Below are positions 8,565 through 16,624 of a stretch of 29,329 bases of DNA, in pieces (positions within the stretch are counted from its first letter, which is position 1; each line of letters opens with the position of its first letter). Under the pieces are notes generated by a model. The model saw nothing but the letters and a program-made list of their open reading frames with translations. It did no database searches and had not been told where the DNA came from. Origin of the DNA: Bog-159 sp035308525 (GTDB lineage: Bacteria > Acidobacteriota > Terriglobia > Bryobacterales > Bryobacteraceae); assembly GCA_035308525.1 (NCBI GenBank), contig DATGGM010000325.1, positions 1 to 29,329 on the forward strand, in the 5' to 3' direction. The translations under genes and the position numbers were made by a program.

Positions 8565-10412
8565 CTATCCCGACCGCATCCAAACCCTATAACGCGACCG
8601 CTCATCCCACGTATTCCCAGCGGACGCGTAGTCGCATAGCAGTACCTCACTCGCGCCGGCGGCGAACACCACCTGCATCCCGGGCCGCGGGTCCACCTTC
8701 CTTAAATCAACCCGTCCGTGCGCATCGCCGATCGGTGAAACTGCCCCGTCAATCTCCTGCCCTCCCATCCTCATATCCCGCGCCAGCGCCAGCGGCCCCC
8801 GCACCACCGCCGCGTATCGCATGGCCCCGCTGCTCGACGTGACCACACTGCCGCGCATGTCAAGCCGTAGCCGCACCCGGTCGCCCGGCGTCCAACTCCT
8901 TTCGATGACCGCCCACGTCCCGGCCCGCACGCCGCCGATGGGAGCCCCGTTCACCGTCACGGAGGTCTCCTCGCTCCACTGCGGAATGCGCAGGCGCAAC
9001 GCAAATGAAGCGCCGCGCACCGGCTTGATCCAGATCTCCACGTCGCCCGCCGCCGGATAATCCGTGCGCATCTCAAGCCCGCATGAAGTCCCGGAGCGAA
9101 GGCCCAACTCCCAGGCGCCCTCCGTGTAGAGATTGACTACGGGACCATCCGCGTGCAGCATAACGGCCACCTCGGGCACCAGGAGCATGCCCCGCGGTCC
9201 ATTCGTCACGCAACAGTTCAGGTCCATCCCGCACTGCCGTTCCCCAAGCGCTCGCACGCCCTCCAGCGCACTGTACTGCGCAAACGACGAGCCATCCGGC
9301 TGCATGGCGCCGGCCAGGGCGTTGTATGCCGTCTTCTCAATCTCATCGCCGAAACGCGGATCGCCGGTGAGCTGCATCAGGTGTGCGCAGAGTTGCATCC
9401 AGCTCACGCCCACGCAGGTTTCCATCTGGTGGTGAGCGACCGCAGGCTGGCGGGCCGCGCCTCCGTACCAGCACTCTTCCGCGGACCCCGAGCCGGCGAC
9501 GTTGATTTCCCGATCTCGAATATTCTCGAACGTGCGCGCCGCGGAGTCCAGGGCGGGCTTCCAGCCGGTCTCGCGATACAACTCCGTCAGGCCGCGGTAA
9601 CACGACATCATCTCGTAAGCCTTCTGCCCGTTCTCCCACGACCACCACTTCTTCGGCGGCGGAAACCGCTCGGATACCGGCACCCCCGCCTTCTCGATCA
9701 ACTGCGGTCCCTTGGAGGAGGACCAACGCTCCACGATATACTCGGCGAACCGCAGATAGCGTTCCTCGTGCGTTGCCCGGTAAAGCCGGACGATCGGCTC
9801 GAGGACCGAGCTACTGGCCATGCCGCGGTACAGGCCGAGCTCGACGATATCCGCGCCATCGTCTCCCACCTCCCGCAATAGATGGTCGGCAAGCCGCCGC
9901 GCCCCGCGCAGGACGATGGGGTCGCCGCTCAGGTCGTACCAGGCAAGCAGACCTAGCAGCGTGTACTTTCGGCCCCACACATCCCAGCCTTTTAGATGAC
10001 TTACGGCTGCGTAGTTCCCAATGTAGCCGTCGGGGCTTTGCGTGGCGAGAAGATCTCGGACCGACCGCGCCAGGCGCTCCCGCCATTCGTGGTTGCCGGT
10101 ATAATCGCAGGCCGCCACTGCCGAGAGGAACCACTTCCCCCAGAACTCTGTCTGCCAGCAGCTGCGTTCCTGGCGGTGGCGAAAGGGCTCAATCAGTTTC
10201 TCAGGGTTTTGAGCGAAGATCCGATTGCGAATGCAAAGATCCAGCTTCCCGCCCAGCCAGCCTCCCAGCCTCACATCCCGCAAAGGAATTGGGGACAGGA
10301 CTGGCGCAACCGGGCGCCGGGGTAGATTGATGCGCGGCGAGGAGCGGCACGCCTCCTCGGCAAGTACGCCGGCGAGGACCAGCAGACCGCGGCGGGTGAT
10401 GCGATCCGTCAT
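8565..10412 (-). CDS. GH127-like (DUF1680) glycoside hydrolase, exported
   Basis: The 615-residue protein belongs to the DUF1680 / GH127 family, whose characterised members include beta-L-arabinofuranosidases with a zinc-bound cysteine nucleophile. The (alpha/alpha) barrel text is clear: WQTEFWGKWFLSAVA, SPDGYIGNY, KGWDVWGRKYTLLGLL. By comparison with Bifidobacterium HypBA1, E331 in METC would be the acid/base, C333 a zinc ligand, and C400-C401 (LNCCVTNGPRGM) the nucleophile and neighbouring ligand; a Glu pair near 312-313 could supply the remaining ligand. The N-terminus (TRRGLLVLAGVLAEEAC) looks like a Tat or lipoprotein signal. ATG 10412 was chosen for this signal; the frame is open to 10712 but that part overlaps the upstream gene. 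It overlaps the glycosyltransferase stop by ATGA, indicating translational coupling. Substrate is inferred only to be a plant or microbial glycan. Confidence 0.85.
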   Translation of the reverse strand: MTDRITRRGLLVLAGVLAEEACRSSPRINLPRRPVAPVLSPIPLRDVRLGGWLGGKLDLCIRNRIFAQNPEKLIEPFRHRQERSCWQTEFWGKWFLSAVAACDYTGNHEWRERLARSVRDLLATQSPDGYIGNYAAVSHLKGWDVWGRKYTLLGLLAWYDLSGDPIVLRGARRLADHLLREVGDDGADIVELGLYRGMASSSVLEPIVRLYRATHEERYLRFAEYIVERWSSSKGPQLIEKAGVPVSERFPPPKKWWSWENGQKAYEMMSCYRGLTELYRETGWKPALDSAARTFENIRDREINVAGSGSAEECWYGGAARQPAVAHHQMETCVGVSWMQLCAHLMQLTGDPRFGDEIEKTAYNALAGAMQPDGSSFAQYSALEGVRALGERQCGMDLNCCVTNGPRGMLLVPEVAVMLHADGPVVNLYTEGAWELGLRSGTSCGLEMRTDYPAAGDVEIWIKPVRGASFALRLRIPQWSEETSVTVNGAPIGGVRAGTWAVIERSWTPGDRVRLRLDMRGSVVTSSSGAMRYAAVVRGPLALARDMRMGGQEIDGAVSPIGDAHGRVDLRKVDPRPGMQVVFAAGASEVLLCDYASAGNTWDERSRYRVWMRSG

Positions 10413-11866
10413 CTGTTCACCGCACGATCGAATTCTACAACCGCCACATCGCCAAAGGGGCCCAGGCGGCGGCTCGTCCATCCTGCCAGCTCGGGTCTGC
10501 GTTGGAACCAATCTTCCCAGAAGTACGCGTTGACCCGATGGCCATAGACGAAGAAACGCGGCGCGCGCTGCAGGGTGGATGTGGCCAGGGCGGCGGCGAA
10601 CTGTTCCGCTTCGGGAGAGCTTTGGAACGGGAACGGATAGATCTGGCCCGTTACGGGATAGGTTGCCAGGGGGGCATAGAGGATTGAAGGCAGCGAATAG
10701 CCGGGGCGCCATAAAGGAGTCTGGGCCTCCACAAACGGGCTGGGGCAGATGATAGGCATGTCGGACCCCAGCGTGACCTGGTTAATCGCGCGCGCGGCGC
10801 CGCGCCAATCCACGTTCGCGTGTACCGGCCAGAAATGACGCCAATTCCCGTTCAAGGCCAGCACCACCAGACCCAGCACCGCCGCCCCGCGTTTCCACGT
10901 GGCCGCTGGAATGTGCCGCGCCGCCAGGGAAGCAGCCGCCAGGGCCGCCCCGGGCAATGCCAGCGAATAGTATCTCGGCACAAAAACGCTGAAACCGCTC
11001 CAGCGCGAAAAAGCAAAAAGACAACAAGGCGCGCTCAGCCACCACAATCCGATCAGCAGCAGCGAGGAGCGCGCCGGCGCCGGGACATCGCCCGGCAAAC
11101 CACACAGCCGCGAAACCAGCCAGGCTCCCGCGAAGCATCCCAGCACTAGTCCGAGCTGCAGCGAGTAGATAAGTTCCCGCGGTCCGGGCGGCGGTGAGAT
11201 GACGTGGGTCCGCGGGTTGCCCGAGAGCGCCAGCACTGCGCCAAGTGCCGGCGCCAGCGCCAGCACCACAACCGCGAAGATTCCGCAGGCTTGCATCCAC
11301 GTGACCGGCGTCTCATGTGAAATCAACCGCCCCAGGGTATAGGCCGCAAATACAAGATAGAAGGGCCCGTAAACCGGCTGGACCCACCACAGCAAGACCG
11401 CAAAGATGACGAACAACACGGCATCGCGCCAGCGCGCACCATCCAGCCACCGCACCAGAAACCACAGGGCCGCCACCATGACGCACATGCCCAGACCGTA
11501 GGGCCGCGCATCGGCCGCCTGGAAGTTGAAGCCGCGCAGGGCCAGACAAGCGAATGCGGCAAACCACGCGGCGCCGGGGTGTATCAACCGGGCCGCCAGA
11601 CGAGCGATCAGAAAAAGCGCCGCCCCCATCGCCAGGAGGGAGGGAAGCCGGTAGACGATCTCGGAGAAGCCGCCCACCGCCTCGGCCGCCCGCGGCAGCG
11701 CATAATAGATCGACGGCGGCAGCCCGGGCCAACCGTTCGAATTGCCGTAATGCAGAATGAAGACGGTGCCTGTCTCGTCTGTCCAGAAGCTCGATGGCAG
11801 CGGCATCAGCCAGAAGCGCACAATGATCACCGCCAACAGCGCCCCTAAGGCCGATCTCTCAGTCAC
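10409..11866 (-). CDS. GT-C family integral membrane glycosyltransferase
   Basis: The 485-residue protein has about eleven hydrophobic helices over residues 1-350 and a soluble C-terminal part. Near the N-terminus, after the first helix, SSFWTDETGTVF carries the acidic pair typical of GT-C enzymes that use polyprenyl-phosphate sugars (ArnT/PMT-like). Other family-like text is YRLPSLLAMGAALFLIARL, ADARPYGLGMCVMVAALW and FVPRYYSLALPG. It probably moves a sugar from a lipid carrier to an envelope acceptor on the outer face of the inner membrane; neither sugar nor acceptor can be told. The GTG start shares GTGA with the stop of the crotonase gene, and its own stop overlaps the GH127 gene by ATGA. 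The three genes should form one transcript. Confidence 0.8.
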   Translation of the reverse strand: MTERSALGALLAVIIVRFWLMPLPSSFWTDETGTVFILHYGNSNGWPGLPPSIYYALPRAAEAVGGFSEIVYRLPSLLAMGAALFLIARLAARLIHPGAAWFAAFACLALRGFNFQAADARPYGLGMCVMVAALWFLVRWLDGARWRDAVLFVIFAVLLWWVQPVYGPFYLVFAAYTLGRLISHETPVTWMQACGIFAVVVLALAPALGAVLALSGNPRTHVISPPPGPRELIYSLQLGLVLGCFAGAWLVSRLCGLPGDVPAPARSSLLLIGLWWLSAPCCLFAFSRWSGFSVFVPRYYSLALPGAALAAASLAARHIPAATWKRGAAVLGLVVLALNGNWRHFWPVHANVDWRGAARAINQVTLGSDMPIICPSPFVEAQTPLWRPGYSLPSILYAPLATYPVTGQIYPFPFQSSPEAEQFAAALATSTLQRAPRFFVYGHRVNAYFWEDWFQRRPELAGWTSRRLGPFGDVAVVEFDRAVNR

Positions 11867-12624
11867 TGCCCGTGCCGCCCCGCTCCGCGCGCGAACCTGC
11901 CCGCACCGTCTGCCGCCTCGCCGGTCTCCAGGACCTCCAGCCCCCGACGGAATTCATTCCGGATGGCCGCCGCGGTCGAAAGCGACCATTGCTCGTAGCA
12001 TGACAACCGGTCGGACCGCATGCATCTCTGCGGGAAAGCAGCCAGCGTCCGGGCCAGTTCCACGGCTCCCTCGAGAGCCTGCCCGGACTCTACCAGCCGA
12101 TTGACCAGACCCATTTGCAGCGCCTCTTCGCCGCATACTCCGCGGCCGGTCAGGATCAGGTCCAGCGCCCGGCTCTGTCCGATGAGCCGCGGCAGCCGGA
12201 TGGTCCCCAGGTCGATTAAGGGCACGCCGAACCGCCGGCAGAAAACTCCCAGCGTGGCTTCTCGCGCGGCCACCCGCAGATCGCACCACAGCGCCAGCTC
12301 TAAACCTCCGGCCACCGCATAGCCTTCGATCGCCGCGATCACCGGCTTGGAAAGCAGCATGCGCGTGGGGCCCATGGGACCATCGCCTTCTTCGCTCAGC
12401 ACGTTTGGCTGGCCGCCTGCGAAGGCCTTCAGATCGGCGCCGGCGCAGAATGTGCCGCCCGCGCCGGTCAAGACTGCCACGGCGGCGTTTTTGTCTGCGT
12501 CGAACGAGCGGAACGCGTCGACCAGTGCGGCTGCCGTGGCGGCATCCACCGCGTTGCGGGCCTCCGGCCGGTTGATCGTGACAATCAGAATCGCGTCGCG
12601 CCGGCTGACTTCGACCGAAGGCAC
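11863..12624 (-). CDS. Enoyl-CoA hydratase/isomerase (crotonase) family protein
   Basis: This 253-residue crotonase has the first oxyanion-hole strand FCAGADLKAFAGG (residues about 59-71) and the second, IEGYAVAGGLELALWCDLRVA (about 98-118), with the catalytic Glu of GGLEL. The position of the second catalytic Glu in rat enoyl-CoA hydratase (PEILIGTIPG) reads VPLIDLGTIRLPRLIG here, so that residue is Leu, with an Asp nearby. The protein may therefore act as an isomerase or another acyl-CoA enzyme instead of a classic hydratase. The tail after residue 235 (GRFARGAGRHGQ) diverges. GTG 12624 is preceded by TACAAT at 8 nt, located at the 3-prime end of the upstream gene. It is first in a GTGA/ATGA-linked trio with a GT-C glycosyltransferase and a GH127 enzyme; that metabolic grouping is unexplained. 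Confidence 0.88.
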   Translation of the reverse strand: MPSVEVSRRDAILIVTINRPEARNAVDAATAAALVDAFRSFDADKNAAVAVLTGAGGTFCAGADLKAFAGGQPNVLSEEGDGPMGPTRMLLSKPVIAAIEGYAVAGGLELALWCDLRVAAREATLGVFCRRFGVPLIDLGTIRLPRLIGQSRALDLILTGRGVCGEEALQMGLVNRLVESGQALEGAVELARTLAAFPQRCMRSDRLSCYEQWSLSTAAAIRNEFRRGLEVLETGEAADGAGRFARGAGRHGQ

Positions 12625-12630
12625 AGCGCT

Positions 12631-13833
12631 CTATTGTACCGTGACCGTCACTGCCTTCGTCTTGCGCCCATATTGATTGGTGGAATAGAGAGTGTAAGTC
12701 GTCGTCGCCGCCGGATTCACGATGACGATGGTCCCGCGAACCGGGCCCACGACCGGGCTGATGATGTTGTATCCTGCCCCCGAAACGCTCCAGCTCAATG
12801 TCACCGGCTGGCCGGCGCTCACGGTTGTCGGATTAGCTGTGAAACTCGCGATCACCGGATTGGGACCGGTGGGCACGTTCGACGATGTGTAGATCGGATT
12901 CATCTGCACCACCTCGAAGCTGGATGCCGTGATGCTCTTCAGCGCGCCAAGATCGTTATTACTCCAGTTGGCGTCCGGCATCCCGCTGATGTAAATGGCG
13001 CTGCCGTTATCAGCCAGGATCATGCCGTAATGTTGAAGCGCCGTCAGGATGACCCGGTTCGCAAGCGAGAATCCCGATATATCGAAGCTGGCCTTGAGCC
13101 GCATCCGCATCCCCATCGGCGGGGCATTCGGGTCGGTCACGCTGGATGCCCAATGCGATGCCGGCGGCGTAAACGCCTGCCGCGTAGTGGGCACCGTGAA
13201 CCGCAAGGCATGGTGGATGGCGCCGGCGGCCACTTCGTCGTAGCGAGCCAGCCCCACAAAGATCGGCAGGCCGGCGGCGTCCGCCGAGGTCCAGGTGTAC
13301 GGCCGTTGTTCGTCGGCGGTCATGTCCCATATCGCGGCGGAACCAGCAGCCCACGCACCGTTCTTGATGCGCGCGCGATACAGTTCGTACAGCCAGCAGC
13401 CGCCCTGGTCGAGAACCAGGACGTGCCGGTCCCCATTGCCCGGCTTGGGGTAGCCTTCGATCAGCGCGTTGGATGGAATCGGCATGGGCCCCGGATCGCT
13501 CTCGCTGGGGTACGCCGTCAGGCTCACCGGAACTTTGGGCTGCGTGCCCGCCTCGATCTGATAAGGAATGCCTATGCTCTGCCCGGCGTATGTGCCCGCG
13601 CCGAAATCGGGGTGCAGCGTGACAGTCGCGCCGATGTAGTTGATCAGGTTAGCTGAATTGGGATCCACGGCCGCGCTGTAGATGTCTGTGTTCCATAGGT
13701 TGTCTGACGGAAAAGGAACGAATCCATTGAGCGAGGCCAGTGGACCCACCGAAATGCCCGCACAGGTGCCGGCCTGCGCGAACGCCCCAGCCGTCAGGGT
13801 GAGATAGAGTACTGCTATAACTATCGTACGCAT
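12631..13833 (-). CDS. Secreted protein of unknown function with C-terminal Ig-like domain
   Basis: The 400-residue product has a signal peptide (MRTIVIAVLYLTLTAGAFAQ). The body, residues about 25-300, is unrecognised as an enzyme but resembles a family of exported bacterial proteins with WDMTADEQRPYTWTSADAAG, LARYDEVAAGAIHHALRFTV and QHYGMILADNGSA. A His pair and acidic residues in these blocks could form a site, but I cannot assign a reaction. Residues about 315-400 form one Ig/PKD-like beta domain (SFTANPTTVSAGQPVTLSWS ... AVTVTVQ) common in secreted acidobacterial proteins. ATG 13833 was preferred to the frame start at 13866 because it begins the signal peptide and is preceded by TACAAT plus 6 nt. 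It is divergent from the metallo-hydrolase gene. Confidence 0.75.
   Translation of the reverse strand: MRTIVIAVLYLTLTAGAFAQAGTCAGISVGPLASLNGFVPFPSDNLWNTDIYSAAVDPNSANLINYIGATVTLHPDFGAGTYAGQSIGIPYQIEAGTQPKVPVSLTAYPSESDPGPMPIPSNALIEGYPKPGNGDRHVLVLDQGGCWLYELYRARIKNGAWAAGSAAIWDMTADEQRPYTWTSADAAGLPIFVGLARYDEVAAGAIHHALRFTVPTTRQAFTPPASHWASSVTDPNAPPMGMRMRLKASFDISGFSLANRVILTALQHYGMILADNGSAIYISGMPDANWSNNDLGALKSITASSFEVVQMNPIYTSSNVPTGPNPVIASFTANPTTVSAGQPVTLSWSVSGAGYNIISPVVGPVRGTIVIVNPAATTTYTLYSTNQYGRKTKAVTVTVQ
12633..12638 (-). promoter_or_regulatory. -10 hexamer of the crotonase operon, inside the upstream gene's end
   Basis: TACAAT on the minus strand is followed by 8 nt (AGAGCGCT) and GTG 12624. The hexamer overlaps the final codons of the secreted-protein gene, whose TAG is at 12631-12633. 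The start would be leaderless or nearly so. Confidence 0.45.
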
Positions 13834-13839
13834 CGCTCC

Positions 13840-13845
13840 ATTGTA
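13840..13845 (-). promoter_or_regulatory. -10 hexamer of the secreted Ig-domain protein gene
   Basis: TACAAT is followed by 6 nt (GGAGCG) and ATG 13833. The GGAG could act as a Shine-Dalgarno sequence only if transcription began earlier than the hexamer predicts. A TTGTTG-like -35 lies about 15 bp upstream. Confidence 0.45.
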
Positions 13846-13924
13846 CGCCCGGCCCCGGCGCAACAAGCACTGGCATTCGTTCGTTATCCAACGGATGATG
13901 TCCGACCCTTCGCCGGCAAAAAGC

Positions 13925-13930
13925 TACAAT
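13925..13930 (+). promoter_or_regulatory. -10 hexamer of the metallo-hydrolase gene
   Basis: TACAAT is followed by 6 nt (ACCTGA) and GTG 13937, supporting a leaderless transcript and the GTG as true start. Confidence 0.45.
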
Positions 13931-13936
13931 ACCTGA

Positions 13937-14728
13937 GTGATCCAACCGGTTAACGGCGGCCGGGAACTGCTCGATGAAATCGAAAGTGCGCCCTGCCCTG
14001 CTCCGCGCATCTGGTGGCTGGGACACAGCGGCTTTGCTCTGAAGTATCAAAATGCCATCGTCTACGTGGACCCGCTGCTGTCCGCCACGCGCGCCGGCAG
14101 GCTGGTCGCGCCGCCGTTCGCCGCCGGAGATGTCGCGCACGCCGGGCTGATCCTCTGCACACACGCGCACGCCGGCCACTTGGATCCGGACGCGCTGCCC
14201 GCCATCCTGCAGGCGTCCCGCCGCGCCAAGGTGGTGATGCCGATGAGCGTGGCCACGCACGCACATTCGCTGGGCATCGAGTATCAGCGGATGGTCACAA
14301 CCAATGCCGACTTGCGGGTGGAGTTTCTGGACGATCGCATCTATGCGGTCCCCTCCGCGCATCCGCAGCTCGACTGGACGCCCTTGGGAGGCTATCCCTA
14401 TCTTGGCTACCTGGTGCGTTTCGGACGACACACCATCTACCATGCGGGCGACGGCGTGCCGTACGACCGCTTGGCCGAGCGGTTGCGTCCCTACAACGTC
14501 AATGTGGCGCTGCTGCCGATCGGCGGTGATAAGAACTTCTCCATACCGGAGGCCGCGCATCTGGCCCAACAGATCGGCGCGGAATGGCTGGTGCCCATGC
14601 ACTACGACATGTTTCCCGCGAACGCGGTGGACATCGATCGTTTCGTGGAGCACTTGTTGGAGCAGCATCCGTCGCAGCGATTCAAAGTCTTTCAGTGCGG
14701 CGAAGGTTGGTCCATTCCCACGGAGTAG
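13937..14728 (+). CDS. Metallo-beta-lactamase-fold hydrolase, UlaG-like
   Basis: The 263-residue cytoplasmic protein opens with PRIWWLGHSGFALKY, the usual first strands of the UlaG-like branch of the metallo-beta-lactamase fold. The metal motif reads THAHAGHLD, where HxHxDH would be expected: the Asp that binds the second metal is replaced by Gly, although an Asp follows two residues after the last His. Later ligands seem present: TIYHAGDGVPYD (His and Asp) and PMHYDMFPAN (His). The protein may use one metal or an altered site. Start is GTG 13937, supported by the -10 hexamer just upstream. It is divergent from the secreted protein gene, and its last 37 bp overlap the end of the archaemetzincin gene tail to tail. 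Substrate unknown. Confidence 0.82.
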   Translation: MIQPVNGGRELLDEIESAPCPAPRIWWLGHSGFALKYQNAIVYVDPLLSATRAGRLVAPPFAAGDVAHAGLILCTHAHAGHLDPDALPAILQASRRAKVVMPMSVATHAHSLGIEYQRMVTTNADLRVEFLDDRIYAVPSAHPQLDWTPLGGYPYLGYLVRFGRHTIYHAGDGVPYDRLAERLRPYNVNVALLPIGGDKNFSIPEAAHLAQQIGAEWLVPMHYDMFPANAVDIDRFVEHLLEQHPSQRFKVFQCGEGWSIPTE

Positions 14729-15246
14729 AGCTGGTCCCGGGAGACTGCCCGTCCACACGCGGAGCAGAAATGCACGTCCTTAACGTCCAGCCGCTCCACC
14801 GCATGGCTGGAGGTCATCACGCAGCGCCAGTCGTCGCAATGCCGCAAGCCGAACGTATGGCCCAGCTCGTGGACGGCCTCTTTGAACAGGCGCTCGCGCA
14901 TCAGGTCTTCCCGGGCGGGCAGACCGTAGAATTCCTCGCGCAGGCGATGCATCGAGACCACCGCGCAACTGCCACCCAACTGCGCCTCGCCGAAGACGAA
15001 CGTCAACACGGGCACGTAGAGATCCAGAGAGGTTACCGCCAGCAGGCGCGCTCCCGCTTCGGCCAGGGTCTGCATGGCCTGCAGAATAGCGGTTGAGTAA
15101 TACTGGTTGCGGACGCGGTCGCGGGCGAATGCCACGTCCAGGCGCTCCGGCCGCACGCGGCACTCCATGTGGAAGATCTCCGGCAGCCGGACGCCTAAGC
15201 GGCCCAGCTCTTCCGGCGCCACTTCGATGCCGAGCAGGTGAATCAC
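14692..15246 (-). CDS. amzA: Archaemetzincin family zinc metalloprotease
   Basis: The 184-residue protein matches archaemetzincin in size and signature. HELGHTFGLRHC (residues 126-137) supplies the catalytic zinc ligands H126, H130 and H136 and the general base E127. C137, C142, the Met-turn M144 (CVM) and the CSAC pair C161/C164 give the four cysteines that hold the family's structural zinc. No signal peptide is seen, so it is cytoplasmic; natural substrates of the family are not established. It starts with GTG one nucleotide after the TAA of the sigma-54 activator gene, placing it last in the six-gene redox/regulatory block. Its 3-prime end overlaps the convergent metallo-hydrolase gene by 37 bp. 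Its presence in this operon suggests regulated protein turnover or maturation linked to the redox module, which is inference. Confidence 0.88.
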   Translation of the reverse strand: MIHLLGIEVAPEELGRLGVRLPEIFHMECRVRPERLDVAFARDRVRNQYYSTAILQAMQTLAEAGARLLAVTSLDLYVPVLTFVFGEAQLGGSCAVVSMHRLREEFYGLPAREDLMRERLFKEAVHELGHTFGLRHCDDWRCVMTSSHAVERLDVKDVHFCSACGRAVSRDQLYSVGMDQPSPH

Positions 15247-15247
15247 G

Positions 15248-16612
15248 TTATTTCAGGCCGTAGCGGCGCAGCTTGTTGTAAAGCGTGGTGCGGTCAATAT
15301 CCAGAATGCGCGCGGCGCGGGAAAGGTTGTGTTCGGCCTCCCGCAGGACGCGCTCGATGTGCACGCGCTCCACGTCCTCGAGCGTGCGGCCGCTGGGAAC
15401 GGCGCCTGTTTGAAACTGGAACGAGAAGTCCGCCGGCCGGATTTCGGGTCCGCGGCACACCACCAGGGCGCGCTCCACCGCGTTCTCCAGTTCCCGCACG
15501 TTGCCGGGCCACTCGTGATTCATCAGCAACTGCACCGCTTCGGCTGAGATTTGCGGTACGGGCCGGCTGGTCACCATGCAAAACTTGTTCAGAAAGTGCG
15601 CCACCAGCACCGGAATATCCTCGCGGCGATCGCGCAGGGGCGGCAGATCGATGCAGAATACGTGCAGCCGGTAATAGAGGTCCGGACGGAATGTGCCGGC
15701 CTTGACCAGTCCTTCCAGGTTCTTGTTGGTCGCCGCGATGCAGCGAAAATCCACCTTGATGGGCTGGTTGCCGCCGACGCGCACGATTTCCTTCTCCTGC
15801 AGGACGCGCAGCAGATCGGTTTGGGTTTTCAGGCTGATGTCGCTGATCTCGTCGAGAAAGACGCTGCCGCCGTCGGCCACTTCGAATTTGCCCTTCTTTC
15901 GGTATTGCGCGCCGGTGAACGCGCCTTTCTCATGCCCGAACAGCTCGCTCTCGAGCAGCGTCTCCGTTAACGCGCCGCAGTGGATGGTCACCATGGGCAT
16001 GAACCGCCGCGGTCCGGCCGAATGAATGGCGCGCGCTACTACTTCTTTGCCCGTGCCGCTCTCTCCTGTGATCAGCACGGTGGCCTCGGTGGGCGCCACC
16101 ATTTCAATCAGCTCGTAGACCTTCTTCATGGCCGGCGCCCTGCCGATCAGCTCGGTTCCGGGCGCGGCCTCCTGCAGGTTCTCTCGAAGCCGCACCACCT
16201 CGCGCCGCGTCCGTCGGTGCTCCAGCGCATTGCCCACCAGGTGCGACAGCTCATCGGGGTCGATCGGTTTGGTGATGTAATCGTACGCGCCCCGCTTCAG
16301 CGCCTGCACCGCGGTTTCCACCGACGCGTAGCCGGTCATGATGATGACGGACAGCTCCGGATCGGCTTCCTTCAAACGGGCTTGCAGCTCCATGCCGTCC
16401 ATGCCGGGCATCTTGATATCCAGCAGCGCGACATCGTACTCCACGTGCTGGATGGACTCCAGTGCTTCGCGCGCGCTAGCTACGGGCTGAGCCTGGTAGC
16501 CTTCGCTCGAGAACCACTTCCCGAGGGAATCGCGGACCACCATTTCGTCGTCCACGATCAGAATCTTGCCTTTGGTCTTAATTTCTACTTTTTCGTCCAA
16601 CTCCGTTACCAT
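15248..16612 (-). CDS. NtrC-family sigma-54-dependent response regulator
   Basis: The 454-residue activator has the standard order. A receiver domain (residues 15-130) carries the acidic pair in IVDDEM, phosphoacceptor D65 in ALLDIKMPGMDG, and K115 in YITKPID. The AAA+ domain (about 153-380) has Walker A GESGTGKE (183-190), the sigma-54-contacting GAFTGA loop (230-235), VFLDEI, the arginine-finger region RPDLYYRL and WPGNVREL. A Fis-type helix-turn-helix ends the protein (LSRAARILDIDRTTLYNKLR). All functional motifs are intact, so it should remodel sigma-54 holoenzyme. A Shine-Dalgarno GGAGAA lies 5-6 nt before ATG 16612, and the kinase gene ends 12 bp upstream, making the pair cognate. Two -24/-12 promoters in the window, at 20899-20914 and 21778-21793, are its likely targets. 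Confidence 0.95.
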   Translation of the reverse strand: MVTELDEKVEIKTKGKILIVDDEMVVRDSLGKWFSSEGYQAQPVASAREALESIQHVEYDVALLDIKMPGMDGMELQARLKEADPELSVIIMTGYASVETAVQALKRGAYDYITKPIDPDELSHLVGNALEHRRTRREVVRLRENLQEAAPGTELIGRAPAMKKVYELIEMVAPTEATVLITGESGTGKEVVARAIHSAGPRRFMPMVTIHCGALTETLLESELFGHEKGAFTGAQYRKKGKFEVADGGSVFLDEISDISLKTQTDLLRVLQEKEIVRVGGNQPIKVDFRCIAATNKNLEGLVKAGTFRPDLYYRLHVFCIDLPPLRDRREDIPVLVAHFLNKFCMVTSRPVPQISAEAVQLLMNHEWPGNVRELENAVERALVVCRGPEIRPADFSFQFQTGAVPSGRTLEDVERVHIERVLREAEHNLSRAARILDIDRTTLYNKLRRYGLK

Positions 16613-16624
16613 GTGTTTTCTCCG

